Shown: piece after piece, positions 6,884-9,373 of the stretch
How positions within the stretch are numbered: the first letter of the stretch is position 1
Layout: each line of letters opens with the position of its first letter
From: Flavobacteriia bacterium
GTDB lineage: Bacteria; Bacteroidota; Bacteroidia; Flavobacteriales; Schleiferiaceae
Reading direction: 5' to 3'
NCBI GenBank assembly: GCA_949516455.1
Contig: CATILC010000154.1
Span: 1-9,373, forward strand
Length of the DNA stretch: 9,373 bases
Translations under genes and position numbers: made by a program
Notes under the pieces: model-generated
Told to the model about the DNA's origin: nothing
What the model saw: only the letters and a program-made list of their open reading frames with translations
Databases searched by the model: none

Positions 6884-9373
6884 TCAGGGCCTTTTGACCA
6901 CCCGCGCAGTCTGCACAGAGCCGTTCTGAGCGCTCATTTTGACAATGTACACTCCCTCTGAATAGCCGCTCATATCTAGGGCTTCCCCTGCATCGAAAAG
7001 CTTGTGGCTGCCCAAGAGCTGTCCGTTCACACTGAACACCTCAACGGTCAATGGCCCGCCGGTCCAACCGAAATGCAGGGCGTCTTTGACAGGATTGGGG
7101 TAAAACTGAATGTCCATGGGTTGCTGGCCGATCACAGAAAGGTCCTTACAGCTTCCGATCACATAGCTGTCTTTATTGGCTGAATTGTTCCGTTCGCCCT
7201 GACCGGGATAAGAATAGGTGTAGTAAAAATAGACCGTGCTGCCTTGTGCGGCATTGATGGGATAGGGCACATTCGGCGTTACGATATAGCCCGGCATATT
7301 GCTCGGATTGGTGCCGTAATACAGAATGCAGGTCGGACTGCCCATCCCAGCGATAGAAGGTATGAAGGTGATGCTGGGGTTGTTGGCATCGGGTGAAAAG
7401 CGGTAGTTGAAATCGCCATTCCAGGAGGACTGTTCGCAAGGCGGCGCTGAAACGATATCCACCTGTACCGCATCTGAAACAGCTGAGTCACCGTAGGTGT
7501 CCACCGCCACAGCTGTAATGTCGAAAATGCCTGCGGCCTGAGGCGTCCATTGCCATTCAAAGGGCGCTTGCGCATCTGTTCCCAGCCACTGTCCGTTGAG
7601 CCTGAAATGAACCTGCGCCACGCTGTCATTGATGTCCGAGGCCACAGCGAGAATAGTGATGGTTTCGTTCTCGAAAAATTCCGACTGGTCTGCAGGGGAC
7701 TGAATGACCACAGCTGGCGGCAGGTTATTGGTCGTGCTGGAGATCAGGTAGACTTCATCCTGATCCGAATACGAGCCGTTGTCCACATCCAAACGAAGTA
7801 GATAGACCCCGGGGATCAGTCCTGAGGCCGTCGTTTGGGCAGATCCTGGTGCAGCCAATTGAAGGACGGATGGCCCATAGACCTGCGTCCACTGATGATT
7901 GAGGCTCGCGCCACCTGGATCAGTGCTCGCCGAGCCATCCAAAACAGCGGTGTTTTGCGGCAATACCACGAGTTGATCTGCGCCTGCATCTGCTACGGGC
8001 TGACTGTAGTTGAGCGGTGCATCGTAGGTGAAGGTCAGCCTTCCCAGATTGAATTCACCGTGATCAAAGAATATGCGGAGCACCTGCACGCCTGCTTTCA
8101 ATGGTATGTTGCTCACTGTTTGTGCGGACCAGCTGTTCCATCCATTGGTGTATCCGACGGCCACGCCGTTTTTTACGATCTGTCCATCCGAACTCAGACC
8201 AAATGGTCCTCCGCCCGACTGATTCCCCGATGCAAAACGATAGCTCATCGAATAGAGACCGGCCTGCTGTACATCCACTGTGTATTCCCCCCATTCTCCC
8301 GACCCGATCCAGCCGATCGCATGGCCCTCGCTTCCGGCGTCGAATACATCCACGCTTTCGTTCATTCTGGTGTCACCAATGTTGATGGGTGTCATGTCCT
8401 GGTAGGCTATTCCCTGTCCGTTTCCACCTTCGAAGCGATCATAATGCCCCGCCTCAACGCTCCCTGGAATAGGCGTTGGCTGCAGGCTATATGGAACCTG
8501 CTCACCCACGATCACCTCTACCAGATTGCTCAGAACGAAATTCGACGCCTGATACATGCGCGCGTGGAAAGTGTGCCGACCCAATGGCAACTGCCCCGCT
8601 GTGATCTGATATGGCGCTTGTATGACTGCGCCCACCCGCTGATTTCCATTATAGAAGACAACAGAATCTGCCCCCGATCCCTGTAGCTGGAGAGACAGGT
8701 CCACACTTCCCCCTGCATAGGCGGAAGGAAAAGAACTGCTCAACAGTCCGCTGAGTGAAATGTCCTTGCTGGTGACCAGCGATCTTGGCGGCACCGACAT
8801 TTGAAAGCCGTCGGAAAACTGTACCTGAATGGGCGTGCTGCCGTAGTTCTGAACCACATAGGTGGTGTCGCCAGAATTGTTGAAAACGGCCGACAAAGGA
8901 TGGGATGAAGTGACAGATGTTTCAACAACCCCGAGTGTTTTCAGAGCGTGCAGCCAGTGATAGGTCTGAGCATCAGAAATGCCGAATTTGAGGTTCCTGT
9001 TCGGATAGGAATCATAGAGTCCCAAGGCCTTGTCCGGATCGATAAAGGCCAGATACTTCCAATATTCATCGTGCCACAGGTTCACATTCGGGTCGTTGCT
9101 GAGAATGCCTGTGTTTTGTTCCATCTCTGTCCAGAGCTTGCGCACATATGCTGTATCGTGCCCCAAATAGAGGGAGCCGCCGTGGATGGGGTAGATCTCA
9201 ATGCCGTAGGAGGCCGCAATGTCCGCCGTCCAGAAGGTGCCATTGTCATAGCTGTTGCCCCAGACCCGGCTGACCAGACTGTAACCTTGGTTGGGCCCGA
9301 AGTTTCTGCTTTTGGTATCGAACCAATATTCCTCCACCGCCGTCTGTTCGGTGGTGTACAAATAGATGCCGAG
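6884..9373 (-). CDS. Secreted multidomain GH81 endo-beta-1,3-glucanase with T9SS sorting domain, 5' truncated
   Basis: The frame is open to the right edge; 829 C-terminal residues are visible. Domains in order, in visible numbering: end of a GH81 catalytic domain (1 to about 158), with GIYLYTTE, the EYWFD motif, a YPIHGGSLYLG stretch and TYHWLHAL; an accessory beta domain with FSDGFQMSVPP (to about 210); an Ig-like domain (about 217-292); a CBM6 module (about 300-450) with WIGSGEWGEYTVDV; a PKD/REJ-like domain (about 457-545); a second Ig-like domain (about 550-640); a roughly 100-residue module with cysteines at about 646, 682 and 742 that resembles the beta-1,3-glucan-binding CBM56; and a type A T9SS sorting domain (about 750-829) containing FYPNP. 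The GH81 catalytic acid and base should lie upstream, off the window. The predicted role is outer-membrane-exported or cell-surface laminarin or callose hydrolysis. The GH81 and sorting-domain calls are firm, CBM6 likely, CBM56 tentative. Its promoter and signal peptide are outside the window. Confidence 0.88.
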   Translation of the reverse strand, partial: LGIYLYTTEQTAVEEYWFDTKSRNFGPNQGYSLVSRVWGNSYDNGTFWTADIAASYGIEIYPIHGGSLYLGHDTAYVRKLWTEMEQNTGILSNDPNVNLWHDEYWKYLAFIDPDKALGLYDSYPNRNLKFGISDAQTYHWLHALKTLGVVETSVTSSHPLSAVFNNSGDTTYVVQNYGSTPIQVQFSDGFQMSVPPRSLVTSKDISLSGLLSSSFPSAYAGGSVDLSLQLQGSGADSVVFYNGNQRVGAVIQAPYQITAGQLPLGRHTFHARMYQASNFVLSNLVEVIVGEQVPYSLQPTPIPGSVEAGHYDRFEGGNGQGIAYQDMTPINIGDTRMNESVDVFDAGSEGHAIGWIGSGEWGEYTVDVQQAGLYSMSYRFASGNQSGGGPFGLSSDGQIVKNGVAVGYTNGWNSWSAQTVSNIPLKAGVQVLRIFFDHGEFNLGRLTFTYDAPLNYSQPVADAGADQLVVLPQNTAVLDGSASTDPGGASLNHQWTQVYGPSVLQLAAPGSAQTTASGLIPGVYLLRLDVDNGSYSDQDEVYLISSTTNNLPPAVVIQSPADQSEFFENETITILAVASDINDSVAQVHFRLNGQWLGTDAQAPFEWQWTPQAAGIFDITAVAVDTYGDSAVSDAVQVDIVSAPPCEQSSWNGDFNYRFSPDANNPSITFIPSIAGMGSPTCILYYGTNPSNMPGYIVTPNVPYPINAAQGSTVYFYYTYSYPGQGERNNSANKDSYVIGSCKDLSVIGQQPMDIQFYPNPVKDALHFGWTGGPLTVEVFSVNGQLLGSHKLFDAGEALDMSGYSEGVYIVKMSAQNGSVQTARVVKRP

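Noticed and set aside
6882..6899. Rho-independent terminator between the GH3 and glucanase genes
   Set aside because: The stem is only 5 bp with an 8-base loop and lacks a following T-run on either strand. It also lies within the glucanase stop region, so it is too weak to annotate.
7835..8686. Plus-strand open frame (283 codons) opposite the glucanase
   Set aside because: It is antisense to clear PKD and CBM6 domains and has no recognisable motif or plausible start context.

Overview
The window looks like chromosomal DNA of a member of the Bacteroidota, probably a marine or otherwise polysaccharide-degrading flavobacterium-like lineage. The evidence is a C-terminal type IX secretion (T9SS) sorting domain on a large secreted glucanase, a TAnnTTTG promoter element of the Bacteroidota type, gene starts without clear Shine-Dalgarno sequences, and a Bacteroidota-type M23 peptidase and GH3-family pair. 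Base composition, judged by eye, is near or slightly above 50% GC, so this is not one of the very AT-rich flavobacteria.

Layout: bases 1-579 carry the 3' part of an LpxH-like metallophosphoesterase (lipid A synthesis), cut by the left edge. After a 44-base promoter-containing gap, a tightly packed plus-strand run begins. It holds a LolD/MacB-type ABC ATPase (624-1340), a full-length PaaZ-like bifunctional aldehyde dehydrogenase/enoyl-CoA hydratase (1327-3372), a small antibiotic-biosynthesis-monooxygenase (ABM) fold protein (3369-3707), a crotonase (3704-4471), a membrane-anchored M23 peptidase (4503-5369) and a GH3-family acyl-adenylate/amido-synthetase-like protein (5372-6871). The first four genes overlap one another by 14, 4 and 4 bases. 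The last two are 2 bases apart. On the minus strand and converging on this run, a multidomain GH81 endo-beta-1,3-glucanase (6884-9373) is cut at its 5' end by the right edge.

How the genes may work together: PaaZ, the ABM protein and the crotonase form a translationally coupled acyl-CoA/aromatic catabolism module, with PaaZ opening and oxidising the oxepin-CoA ring. No ring-epoxidase (paaABCDE), ligase (paaK) or thiolase (paaJ) is visible. The M23 and GH3 genes look like a second pair concerned with the cell envelope or an unknown conjugation. The glucanase would be exported by T9SS and attack laminarin-like beta-1,3-glucans. There is no gene-free stretch longer than 50 bases. I see no tRNA, rRNA, CRISPR array, insertion sequence or phage gene. 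Nothing here is a clearly new system. The least explained items are the ABM protein between paaZ and the crotonase, the crotonase that lacks one catalytic acid, and the bacterial GH3 protein coupled to a peptidase.
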